Assembly (NCBI RefSeq): GCF_023115425.1
Contig: NZ_CP096032.1
Span: 2,294,001 to 2,358,000, forward strand
DNA from: Synechococcus sp. A10-1-5-1
GTDB lineage: Bacteria > Cyanobacteriota > Cyanobacteriia > PCC-6307 > Cyanobiaceae
Reading direction: 5' to 3'
DNA: 64,000 nt
Shown here: positions 52,234-59,629 of the stretch, one piece after another
Layout: each line of letters begins with the position of its first letter
Position numbering within the stretch: the stretch's first letter is position 1
The notes under the pieces: generated by a model
The model's input: the letters and a program-made list of their open reading frames with translations, nothing else
Told to the model about the DNA's origin: nothing
Databases searched by the model: none
Translations under genes and position numbers: made by a program

Positions 52234-52398
52234 ATGGCCAGCAAGGGAGACCTGGACATGCGTCGTCAACGTTGGCTGCTGTTGATCGCAGCGCTGGCCT
52301 GCATCGGGAGCCTGCTGCTCTGGTTTGCTGAGATTGATGTGGGGATTGAAGAGTCCCTCCCTGCCCAGCCCCCAGTCGCTTCCCCCTCGAATCCATGA
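52234..52398 (+). CDS. Small single-span membrane protein
   Basis: 54 residues from ATG 52234 (ATG 52258 also possible). RRQRWLLLIAALACIGSLLLWF is one membrane helix with a positive N-terminal flank, followed by an acidic/Pro-rich tail. It overlaps the DUF1499 gene by 4 bases (ATGA), which supports it being real. Function unknown. Confidence 0.5.
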   Translation: MASKGDLDMRRQRWLLLIAALACIGSLLLWFAEIDVGIEESLPAQPPVASPSNP

Positions 52399-52802
52399 CC
52401 GCTCTGTTCTCCCAGGTCCTGCTGGTGCTCACCCTGGGTCTGTTTCACGTGGTCGGACCAGTTCCTGCGGATCTAGGGGTGCAGAACGGCTCGCTTTCCC
52501 CCTGTGCCAGTCCGGCCCATTGCGCCCGGGTGGATTGGACGGTGGCTGATCCAGAGGCTGCACTGAAGTCCTTGGTGCCTGTTGTTGCAGCCACACCTCG
52601 GACCGAGATCGTTGAGCAGGGCAATGGCTACTTGCATGCGACGGCCAGCAGCGCTCTGTTCGGTTTCGTCGACGATCTTGAGCTCTATGCCGACTCCAGT
52701 CGTGGGGTGCTTCAGGCTCGCTCGGTGTCGCGCTTGGGGGATTCCGACCTGGGGGTGAATGCCGGCCGTCTGCAGGCTCTGGCGGATCAGCTCAGGGATT
52801 AA
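52395..52802 (+). CDS. DUF1499 family protein, probably exported
   Basis: 135 residues. Signal-like N-terminus (LFSQVLLVLTLGLFHVVGP), then the DUF1499 core: SLSPCASPAHCARVDW, TEIVEQGNGYLHATASSALFGFVDDLELY and a closing SRLGDSDLGVNAGRLQALA. Family function is unknown; plant and cyanobacterial members associate with thylakoids. Coupled to the small membrane protein before it. Confidence 0.82.
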   Translation: MTALFSQVLLVLTLGLFHVVGPVPADLGVQNGSLSPCASPAHCARVDWTVADPEAALKSLVPVVAATPRTEIVEQGNGYLHATASSALFGFVDDLELYADSSRGVLQARSVSRLGDSDLGVNAGRLQALADQLRD

Positions 52803-53358
52803 GTCGCTCCTCGCGCCAGTCCTGCTCCAGACGCCAGCGGCGTCGCTGGTGGGGATGGCCCTTGAGCTCCAAGAGCTCCACCTGCTCCACCTGGATCCGC
52901 ACGAGTTCAAAACTCTCTGGCTGCGGGACCTCGTCGCTGAGGGCCTCAGGAAACGGTCCCAGCGGATCAAAGGGTGCCCCAGGTTGGGGCCAGCCCCAGA
53001 GGCTGCGGGCGCCGGGTTGGAGTTGCTGCCAGTGCTGATCCCGGGCGCGTTGATCGGTCTCGGCGCCCAGGGCCAGGCGATGGCCTCTGAGCCGAAATTG
53101 TGATTTCGCTTTCGGCAGAAGCCAGCAGAGCTCGACCCTGGGTTCGTGGGCGAGTTCAGCGCTTTTCTCGCTGCGGCGATCCGTTAGGAGGTCCAGCTGG
53201 GATGGGCCGCCCCAGCCGCGGAAGACCAAGGTGCGCACCCGTGGTGCTCCATCGCTCCCAAGGGTGGCCAGCTGCAGCCAGCGGGCCTGGGGCGACCGTC
53301 CTTCCCGCTGGCGGGCTCCCCGCAGAAGTGCCCTCCAGGGGGGCAGCGCTTCAATCAT
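52792..53358 (-). CDS. Pyridoxamine 5'-phosphate oxidase-related flavoprotein
   Basis: 188 residues of the PNPOx-like split-barrel family, cyanobacterial subgroup. WLQLATLGSDGAPRVRTLVFRGW near residue 27 and LTDRRSEKSAEL form the FMN site, with FELVRIQVEQVELLEL late. True pyridoxine synthesis is not certain; these relatives may bind FMN or F420/heme. Overlaps convergently with DUF1499 by 11 bases and follows the secreted protein gene with a 4-base overlap. Confidence 0.8.
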   Translation of the reverse strand: MIEALPPWRALLRGARQREGRSPQARWLQLATLGSDGAPRVRTLVFRGWGGPSQLDLLTDRRSEKSAELAHEPRVELCWLLPKAKSQFRLRGHRLALGAETDQRARDQHWQQLQPGARSLWGWPQPGAPFDPLGPFPEALSDEVPQPESFELVRIQVEQVELLELKGHPHQRRRWRLEQDWREERLNP

Positions 53359-53708
53359 GCGGCGGCTTCACAGCGGTATCGGGCGATCTCACCGCCACCG
53401 CGCTTCCGTTCAGCAAAGTCCGGGCGTTCTGGATCGGCGGCCTGCCACCACCAGTGCCCATCGGTGTAGCTCGGAGCTCCGGCGTTGTTGGTGCGAGGGA
53501 GTTGCAGACTGACGCCGCGCCAGGCGATCACCACAAAGGCCCCGGGGACGGTTCCGCCAACTGTGTTGGGGATCTCGGTTGCATCGACGGCCCCTTGGTG
53601 GACCTCTGCGGTGAGTGGATCCCCCTCGCAGACGTACTGCGCGGCGATCGCGGGGTACGGGAGAAGCAAGAGCAGCAGCGCCAATCCCAGGTTGAGCAAC
53701 GTGGTCAC
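53355..53708 (-). CDS. Small secreted protein, possibly lysozyme-inhibitor-like
   Basis: 117 residues from GTG 53708, chosen because it places TTLLNLGLALLLLLLPYPAIAA as signal peptide; the frame is open to 53741. The mature part starts QYVCEGDPL and ends ARYRCEAAA, giving one likely disulfide, with beta-rich YTDGHWWWQAAD between. The pattern weakly recalls MliC/PliC lysozyme inhibitors. Exported; function unproven. Confidence 0.6.
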   Translation of the reverse strand: MTTLLNLGLALLLLLLPYPAIAAQYVCEGDPLTAEVHQGAVDATEIPNTVGGTVPGAFVVIAWRGVSLQLPRTNNAGAPSYTDGHWWWQAADPERPDFAERKRGGGEIARYRCEAAA

Positions 53709-53740
53709 GGCAGGGGCAGAGCGGTGATCAGGATGGCGCA

Positions 53741-54151
53741 ATGAGCCTGACCCTGGTGTACGACGGCGGTTGTCCGTTTTGCCGGCACTTCGCGTTGCGT
53801 AGCGAGCTGGTGGGTGGGCTTCCGGATCTGGTCATTCGCGATGGGCGAGGCGATCACGCCCTGCGGACCGAGCTGAAGCAGCGGGGATTGGATCTGGCCT
53901 GGGGGGCCGTGCTGCTCGAGGGCAATCAGGCCTGGCATGGGGCCGAGGCAATCGCTCAACTCTGCAGCCGTCTACGTCCGAGCGATCCCCTGTTGGCCCT
54001 GCTGCGTCAGCTCTTCGCTGCACCGCCCCAGGCCCGGCGTCTCTATCCCCTTTTGCTCTGGGCTCGGCGGCAGGCCCTGCAATGGAAAGGTCTGCCTGAG
54101 GATCCCGATCAATCCCCAGATGAGGATCGTCGCCGGCCCTACGTTCAGTGA
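53741..54151 (+). CDS. DCC-family (DUF393) thiol-disulfide oxidoreductase-like protein
   Basis: 136 residues. The name-giving motif YDGGCPFCRHF at residue 7 supplies a CxxC redox pair, followed by a thioredoxin-like alpha/beta fold and WHGAEAIAQL. Often associated with small-molecule redox reactions. Its stop overlaps the arsM start (GTGA), so the two are translated together. Confidence 0.82.
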   Translation: MSLTLVYDGGCPFCRHFALRSELVGGLPDLVIRDGRGDHALRTELKQRGLDLAWGAVLLEGNQAWHGAEAIAQLCSRLRPSDPLLALLRQLFAAPPQARRLYPLLLWARRQALQWKGLPEDPDQSPDEDRRRPYVQ

Positions 54152-55212
54152 GCGCCCACTGCCCAGGCATGCAAGACGTCGTTCAGGCCTATTACGGCAA
54201 GGAACTGCAGAGCACCGCTGATCTCAAGACCAGTGCCTGCTGCGATGCCGATGCGGTCCCGGACTGGCTCAAGCCCCTGCTAAGCCGGGTCCATCCTGAG
54301 GTGAGTAGCCGCTACTACGGCTGCGGTTTGGTCTGCCCGCCGCTGCTGGAGGGCTGCCGCGTTCTGGACCTCGGCAGCGGCAGTGGCCGCGATGTCTATC
54401 TGCTCTCGCAGTTGGTGGGGACCTCCGGTGAGGTGGTCGGGGTGGATATGACCCCTGAACAGTTGGCGGTGGCTCGGGAGTATCTCCCGTTCCACGCCGA
54501 TCAATTTGGCTATGCCAATGTCCGCTTCCTCGAGGGCCAGATCGAGCGACTGGAGGAGCTGGATCTGGAGCCCGGAAGCTTTGACGTCATCGTCAGCAAC
54601 TGCGTCCTGAACCTCTCCACCGACAAGCCGGCGGTCCTTCGGGGTATTCAGCGACTGCTCAAGCCCGGCGGCGAGTTCTACTTTTCAGACGTCTACGTCG
54701 ATCGACGTTTGCCTGAGTCCGTTCAGCGCCATCCGGTGCTCTACGGCGAATGTCTGGGTGGGGCGCTCTATTGGAATGATTTCCTGCGGATGGCCCGCGG
54801 GGCGGCTTTCACGGACCCGCGCCTGGTCAGCGACCGTCCACTTGAGATCACCGAGCCCCAACTGGCGGCCCTGGTGGGTGAGGCCCGCTTCTATTCCGCG
54901 ACCTACCGGCTCTTCAACATCCCTGAACTGGAGGATGCCTGCGAAGACCACGGTCAGGCCGTCATCTACCTGGGCTCCATCGACCAAGCGCCCACGCGGC
55001 TGGAGTTCGATAAGCACCACAGCATCGAAGTCGGGAAGGTGTTCCCGGTCTGCGGCAATACCTATCGGATGCTGCAGCAGACCCGCTTCGCCCCCCACTT
55101 CCAGTTCATGGGCGATTTCGAGCGTCACTACGGCCTGTTTGAAGGCTGCGGTTCAGCCATTCCCTTTGATCAGGACCGTGCTGTGACCGGGGCGGCCGCC
55201 AGCTGCTGCTGA
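54148..55212 (+). CDS. arsM: Arsenite S-adenosylmethionine methyltransferase
   Basis: 354 residues. The SAM motif VLDLGSGSGRDVYLLSQLVG follows the As-binding cysteine region (SACC near residue 32, YYGCGLVCPP near 58); the third active-site Cys is in IVSNCVLNL. The C-terminal domain ends with a Cys pair. It methylates As(III) to volatile or less toxic forms in the cytoplasm. GTG 54148 overlaps the upstream stop; ATG 54169 (MQDVVQAYYG) is an equally plausible start. Followed by a metallo-beta-lactamase gene overlapping by one base. Confidence 0.9.
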   Translation: MSAHCPGMQDVVQAYYGKELQSTADLKTSACCDADAVPDWLKPLLSRVHPEVSSRYYGCGLVCPPLLEGCRVLDLGSGSGRDVYLLSQLVGTSGEVVGVDMTPEQLAVAREYLPFHADQFGYANVRFLEGQIERLEELDLEPGSFDVIVSNCVLNLSTDKPAVLRGIQRLLKPGGEFYFSDVYVDRRLPESVQRHPVLYGECLGGALYWNDFLRMARGAAFTDPRLVSDRPLEITEPQLAALVGEARFYSATYRLFNIPELEDACEDHGQAVIYLGSIDQAPTRLEFDKHHSIEVGKVFPVCGNTYRMLQQTRFAPHFQFMGDFERHYGLFEGCGSAIPFDQDRAVTGAAASCC

Positions 55213-56081
55213 TGGCCAACGCGCCGGGTCCCTTTACCGTCAACCACCGCTGCATCGATTGCGGCACCTGTTGGCAATTCGATCCGCAGCACTTCGCCCC
55301 CACAGGCAGTCGCTCCCAGGTCATTCGCCAGCCCGAGGGAGCGGTGGAATCGCGCCAGGCCCTGCTGGCGCTGCAGGCCTGTCCGGTGGCGGCCATCGGC
55401 ACGACCGCGGAGCTGCGCCAGCAAACCCCCATCGATGGCTTCCCTGCCCTGGTCACCCGCCACGCGGCTGGTGACGTGTACTACTGCGGCTGGGCGTCGC
55501 GCCGCAGTTTTGGTGCCAGCAGTTGGCTGGTGGTCCGGCCCGAAGGCAATGTCCTGATCGACTCGCCCCGCTGGAGTGCCCCCTTGGCTCGGCGCATCTC
55601 CGCGTTGGGCGGCCTTCAAACCATGGTGTTGACCCACCGCGACGACGTGGCCGATCACCAGCGCTGGGCCAAGGCCTTTGGCTGCAGTCGTTGGATTCAC
55701 CAGGCCGATGCCGATGCCGCTCCAGGGGCTGAGCATCAGGTCAGCGGTCTCACGGCCGTGGCCCTCGATGGGCCGATGCAGTTGATCCCCTGCCCCGGGC
55801 ACACGGCGGGATCCATGGCCGTCCTGCTGGGTGAGAGCCGGCAGGTGCTCTTCAGCGGTGATCACCTCTGGTGGCGTCCGGCGCAAGCGGTCGTTGTCGC
55901 TTCGGAGCGTTACTGCTGGTGGGATTTCCAGGAGCAGCTCCGCTCGGTGGAACGCTTGCAGGAGCTGGATGTGGCCTGGCTCCTTCCAGGCCACGGCCAT
56001 GCCCACTCGTTTGCGCCAGGGGAGTGGCGGTCGGCCTTAGGGCAGACCTTGGTGTTTAACCGAAGAAGCCCTTGCTGTTGA
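55212..56081 (+). CDS. Ferredoxin-like domain fused to metallo-beta-lactamase fold
   Basis: 289 residues. An N-terminal ferredoxin-like cluster site (CIDCGTCW at about residue 14, ACPVAAIG near 58) is joined to a metallo-beta-lactamase domain. In that domain the usual HxHxDH reads LTHRDDVADHQRW, and later CPGHTAGSMAVLL, FSGDHLWW and LLPGHGHAH are present. The first His of HxHxDH is replaced, as in some redox-linked members. Coupled to arsM; could handle an oxidised or thiolated by-product. Substrate unknown. Confidence 0.82.
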   Translation: MANAPGPFTVNHRCIDCGTCWQFDPQHFAPTGSRSQVIRQPEGAVESRQALLALQACPVAAIGTTAELRQQTPIDGFPALVTRHAAGDVYYCGWASRRSFGASSWLVVRPEGNVLIDSPRWSAPLARRISALGGLQTMVLTHRDDVADHQRWAKAFGCSRWIHQADADAAPGAEHQVSGLTAVALDGPMQLIPCPGHTAGSMAVLLGESRQVLFSGDHLWWRPAQAVVVASERYCWWDFQEQLRSVERLQELDVAWLLPGHGHAHSFAPGEWRSALGQTLVFNRRSPCC

Positions 56082-56244
56082 GCCACAGTCCCAAGGCCAG
56101 CATCGGCACGAAGACGGCCCCAGCGATCTGAAGCTTGATGCGCATGGCCGAGGGCTCAGCTTTAGCGGGCTTGGGGGCTGGTGCTTTGGCTTTGGCTTTG
56201 CTTTTGGCCACGGTCTTGTTCAGTCTGCGAGGCCAGGTTGCCAT
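56056..56244 (-). CDS. Small Lys/Ala/Pro-rich tail-anchored membrane protein
   Basis: 62 residues from ATG 56244, with AAGGA 8 bases upstream. Basic N-terminal half (KSKAKAKAPAPKPAKAEPS) and one C-terminal membrane helix (LQIAGAVFVPMLALGLWL). Overlaps the convergent lactamase-like gene by 26 bases. Typical small cyanobacterial membrane protein; function unknown. Confidence 0.55.
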   Translation of the reverse strand: MATWPRRLNKTVAKSKAKAKAPAPKPAKAEPSAMRIKLQIAGAVFVPMLALGLWLNSKGFFG

Positions 56245-56512
56245 CGCTTGGGTCCTTGCCATCACTGAGGCGTTGAACTCGCTTTCTTTAGCAAGTTCCA
56301 AGATTTGCTCTGAAGTCCTTCCTGGCCTTCGATGTTGGAGACCCGCGAATCTCGTGCCTTCGCTCTGTCACGTGATGTGCACTGACAGGGCCAGAGGCCA
56401 TCGATAGGTTGCGGCCAAGACACAGCCCAAACGGTCGAGCTGTTTTCTTGAGGAACCCTCCAGCTTGGATTCATCCATGTCGCTGTTGTTTGGCGCGTTT
56501 TAGAGATCGCTC

Positions 56513-56638
56513 ATGGAGTCCTTCGCCGGCGCGGTGGTGATTTTTGTGGTGGGCGGTGTCGTCACCTTGGCCACCACCGTGATGGTGATTCAGGGCCATC
56601 TGCATTGGCGCGGCCGTGATCCCTGGGGGCAGGGATAA
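56513..56638 (+). CDS. 41-residue membrane peptide upstream of the sodium symporter
   Basis: ATG 56513 to TAA 56636. AVVIFVVGGVVTLATTVMVIQ forms one membrane helix followed by a basic, Trp-containing tail (LHWRGRDPWGQG). Its stop lies three bases before the ATG of the symporter gene, strongly suggesting co-translation and a possible accessory subunit of the transporter. Confidence 0.6.
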   Translation: MESFAGAVVIFVVGGVVTLATTVMVIQGHLHWRGRDPWGQG

Positions 56639-56641
56639 GTG

Positions 56642-58081
56642 ATGACTTCCGGCCTCACTTTTGCGGTGCAGCCCTTCTTGGCCCCAGGTATTGCCTGGGC
56701 CCTTGTGGTCATCTTTTCGGTGCTCTGGATTGCCCTCGGGGTCTCCTGGGGACGGCGTGGTTCAGGTGATGCCGATGACTACATGCTGGCCGGCCGCAAC
56801 ATCGGTTTGGCCCTGAGCACGGCCACCTTGATGGCCTCCTGGGTGACTGGTAACACCACCTTGTTGGCGCCGGAGTTTGGTTACCGGAACGGCCTCTGGG
56901 GGATGTTCAGTTACGCCCTGGCCGGTCTGGGCTTGGTCTTGTTCGCGCCGTTGGCCCTGCGGATCAAAACCCTGATGCCCAAGGGGCGCACCAGCGGCGA
57001 TTTCATTCGCCTGCGCTACGGCCGCGCGGCCTGGTGGGTCTTCATGGTGATCACCGCGATCTACACCCTGGGCTTCCTGATGACCCAGGCGATGGGGGCC
57101 GGGATTCTGCTGGAGGCCCTCTCGGGTTTCGACTACCGCCTGGGGATGGTTCTGGTGATTGGTGTTTCCACGATCTACACCCTCTATGGCGGCATGCGCG
57201 CTGTGGTGGGAACCGACTTCATTCAATCCCTATTGATCATGGGGCTGCTGGTCTTGGTCGCCCTGCTGGCGCTGCAGCAGTTCCCGGTTTCTGAGCTCCA
57301 TCGCGCCTTGGCGGCGGAACACCCGGAGCGACTGAATTTGCTCTTGCCGGCGGGTTTATTGATCGCTTGGAACTCCGCCCTTTTCTCCATGGGCGAGGTC
57401 TTTCACAACAACATCTGGTGGTCGCGGGTTTTCTCCAGTCGCGCCTCCGTCGTCTTCACGTCATTTGTGCTGGGCGGATTGGCCTGGATGACGGTGCCGC
57501 TGGTGACCGGCTCCATTGGCCTGGTGGCCTTGGCCCAGTCGGTGGAACTGCCCCAGGTGAACATGCTCTTTCCGGTGGTGGCCTCTCAGCTCTTGGGGGC
57601 AGGGGGTGCGGCCTTGGTCTTTGTGGTGGTCTTTGCCTCGTTGACCTCCACCTTGGATTCCCTGCTGGCTTCGACGGCGGATTTGGTGGCCGAAGACGTG
57701 GTCTTCAAGCTGCTGAATCCCAACTTGAGTGATGCCCAGTTACGGCAGGCCACGCGCATGGTGGTCTTGGGCCTGGGGCTGTTGACCTTGCTCCTGTCCT
57801 GGCCGCGGCTTGATTCTTTGGCGTCGGTGCTCTTCTTCACGGGTGCCCTCGTGGCCTCCACGATTTGGCCAGTGGCCTACGGCCTGTATTGGTCCAGCGC
57901 GAACCGTTGGGCCGCCATTGCCGCGATGGTGTCTGGCAGCGCCGTGGGTTTGGGTGCCTATTTCCTGATCGCTCCCTACTGCGCGGCTTTGCTCTCTGCA
58001 GCGGTTTCAGCAGTGGTGATGGCTGTGGGGACCCAGCTGCAGCCCGAGCGCTTCAACTGGCTCACGCTGAAGGAGGGATAG
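56642..58081 (+). CDS. Sodium:solute symporter (SSS family)
   Basis: 479 residues, about 13 membrane helices. SSS landmarks are DDYMLAGRNIGLALSTATLMASWVTG near residue 40, YTLYGGMRAVVGTDFIQ near 180 and the Na+-site helix VVFASLTSTLDSLLAST near 330. It drives uptake of a small organic solute with Na+. Substrate unknown; the downstream nitrogen operon suggests a nitrogenous compound. ATG 56642 is used; GTG 56639 is adjacent. Confidence 0.87.
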   Translation: MTSGLTFAVQPFLAPGIAWALVVIFSVLWIALGVSWGRRGSGDADDYMLAGRNIGLALSTATLMASWVTGNTTLLAPEFGYRNGLWGMFSYALAGLGLVLFAPLALRIKTLMPKGRTSGDFIRLRYGRAAWWVFMVITAIYTLGFLMTQAMGAGILLEALSGFDYRLGMVLVIGVSTIYTLYGGMRAVVGTDFIQSLLIMGLLVLVALLALQQFPVSELHRALAAEHPERLNLLLPAGLLIAWNSALFSMGEVFHNNIWWSRVFSSRASVVFTSFVLGGLAWMTVPLVTGSIGLVALAQSVELPQVNMLFPVVASQLLGAGGAALVFVVVFASLTSTLDSLLASTADLVAEDVVFKLLNPNLSDAQLRQATRMVVLGLGLLTLLLSWPRLDSLASVLFFTGALVASTIWPVAYGLYWSSANRWAAIAAMVSGSAVGLGAYFLIAPYCAALLSAAVSAVVMAVGTQLQPERFNWLTLKEG

Positions 58082-58084
58082 GCC

Positions 58085-58309
58085 ATGGAACGGTTCCGGA
58101 TGACAACCAGCTGGGCCCTCTCCCTTGCCGTGTTGGCCTTCCTGTTGCCCGTTGCCAGGGCCGGCGAATCGAGCGTGCCACCGCGCTGGCTTGCGGATCT
58201 GCCCTTGCTGCAGTTGCTCGTCTACGGAAGTGTTGTGGGCCTGGCCCTCTCGGTGCTGATCCTGTTGATCATTTGGTGGAAAGAGTGGAGGCGCGGTGAT
58301 GTTTGGTAG
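58085..58309 (+). CDS. Small membrane protein after the symporter
   Basis: 74 residues: a cleavable-type signal (TTSWALSLAVLAFLLPVARAGE) and a second hydrophobic helix (YGSVVGLALSVLILLIIWW) ending in a short charged tail. Three bases after the symporter stop, so co-transcribed. Together with the 41-residue peptide before the symporter it may form part of the transport complex. Confidence 0.6.
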   Translation: MERFRMTTSWALSLAVLAFLLPVARAGESSVPPRWLADLPLLQLLVYGSVVGLALSVLILLIIWWKEWRRGDVW

Positions 58310-58352
58310 CACCTTCCTTTTGACCTCCGGCTGCAACTCAACCCTTAATTGC

Positions 58353-58366
58353 GTAGTAATCGCTAC
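58353..58366. promoter_or_regulatory. Perfect NtcA box (GTA-N8-TAC)
   Basis: GTAGTAATCGCTAC, 133 bases before the carbamoyltransferase-like gene. NtcA, the cyanobacterial nitrogen regulator, recognises GTA-N8-TAC, usually about 22 bases before a -10 element; TTTTAAG at about 58380-58386 could serve. It implies activation of the following operon under nitrogen limitation. Confidence 0.65.
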
Positions 58367-58498
58367 ACAAAAGGCCTCCGTTTTAAGCCTCTTGAATTTG
58401 AAGAAAGTGATGTGGCAGGGTGGATTTTGGATTGAGACTCAGTGCGACCAACTCCGCTGTGCTGCTTTGCGGCAGTGGGCCTGGGTCCCCTAATCGCT

Positions 58499-59617
58499 AT
58501 GACGACACTCTCTTCCCTCACGACGAGCGCCGGCGTCGACGCATCCATGCGTTTTGAGCCCATGGGTCCGGATGTGTTCGGCGCGGCCTCACCCCAGGCG
58601 CTGTTGGGGGCGATTCAAGAGGACGGCGAGGCACTCCAGGACCTGGTGGGTCAGCACGTGATCTCGATCCAGCCCTTCCAGCCCGAGACCCTGCTGCAAC
58701 TGTTTCGTTTGGCGGCCAAGTTCGAGAGCAATCCCGACCGTTACACGGCCCACAACACGCCGCTGAAGGGAAAGATCCTGATTAACGCCTTCTACGAGCC
58801 CAGCACCCGCACGCGCTTGTCCTTTGACAGCGCCTGGCACCGGCTCGGCGGTGACTCGATCAACATCACCGACAGGGCTACCACCGGGTTGGCGAAGGGG
58901 GAGTCCTTAGAAGACGTCGCCCACATGTTCAACAACTACGGCGATTGCATCGTTCTGCGGGACAACGACTCCCAGGCCATCTATTCGATGACCGACACCC
59001 TGCGGATCCCGATCATCAACGCCGGCAATGGGATTGATGAACATCCCACCCAGGCCATGGCCGACCTTTACACGATTCTCAAGTGGCGTCCGGCCTTGGC
59101 GGCCCCTGAGGTCCCCGCTGATCAGCGGGCGCGTATTGGCGTGGTTGGCATCCCCAGCCGAATGCGCACGGTGCGATCGCTCCTGCGGATCCTCTCCAAA
59201 TTCCCGCAGATGGTGGAGGAGTTGGTCCTCATCCACGACCCGGCCAAGAATGCCACCGATGAGTTGTTTGATCCCGGGCAACTGGAGGAGCTGCAGCAGG
59301 CGGGGCTGAAGGTGCGCTGGTCCGGGGACCTGCAGGCCGAGATCCCAGGGCTGGATGTCATCTACATCAATGCCATCGCCTGGGTGGGGGATAGCTACGA
59401 GGTGCACGGCAATGCCTTCCGGCTGACTCGGGATCTGCCCTACAAGCCAGACGCCATCGTTCTGCATCCCCTGGCTCGAGGGCCGGAGCTCAGCACCTGC
59501 CTCGATGACACCCCCCACAACTGGTACTTCAGTCAGGCCCGGGGAGCGGTCTTTTTGCGGATGGCGCTGCTCACCTGCATGGTGGGCCGCACCAACCGGG
59601 TCATGGATGTGATCTGA
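58499..59617 (+). CDS. Aspartate-carbamoyltransferase-like enzyme with unknown acceptor
   Basis: 372 residues from ATG 58499. The carbamoyl-phosphate site is intact: EPSTRTRLSF, AKGES (the catalytic-loop Lys) and HPTQAMADL. The C-terminal HPLARGPEL...TPHNWYFSQARGAVFLRMALL is of ATCase type. The aspartate-binding stretch, Y-x-x-R-x-Q in PyrB, reads YINAIAW here, so the second substrate is probably not aspartate. A 50-residue N-terminal extension is unusual. Twelve bases before the AsnB-like gene; NtcA box upstream. Confidence 0.85.
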   Translation: MTTLSSLTTSAGVDASMRFEPMGPDVFGAASPQALLGAIQEDGEALQDLVGQHVISIQPFQPETLLQLFRLAAKFESNPDRYTAHNTPLKGKILINAFYEPSTRTRLSFDSAWHRLGGDSINITDRATTGLAKGESLEDVAHMFNNYGDCIVLRDNDSQAIYSMTDTLRIPIINAGNGIDEHPTQAMADLYTILKWRPALAAPEVPADQRARIGVVGIPSRMRTVRSLLRILSKFPQMVEELVLIHDPAKNATDELFDPGQLEELQQAGLKVRWSGDLQAEIPGLDVIYINAIAWVGDSYEVHGNAFRLTRDLPYKPDAIVLHPLARGPELSTCLDDTPHNWYFSQARGAVFLRMALLTCMVGRTNRVMDVI

Positions 59618-59629
59618 GGAGGTACGCGC

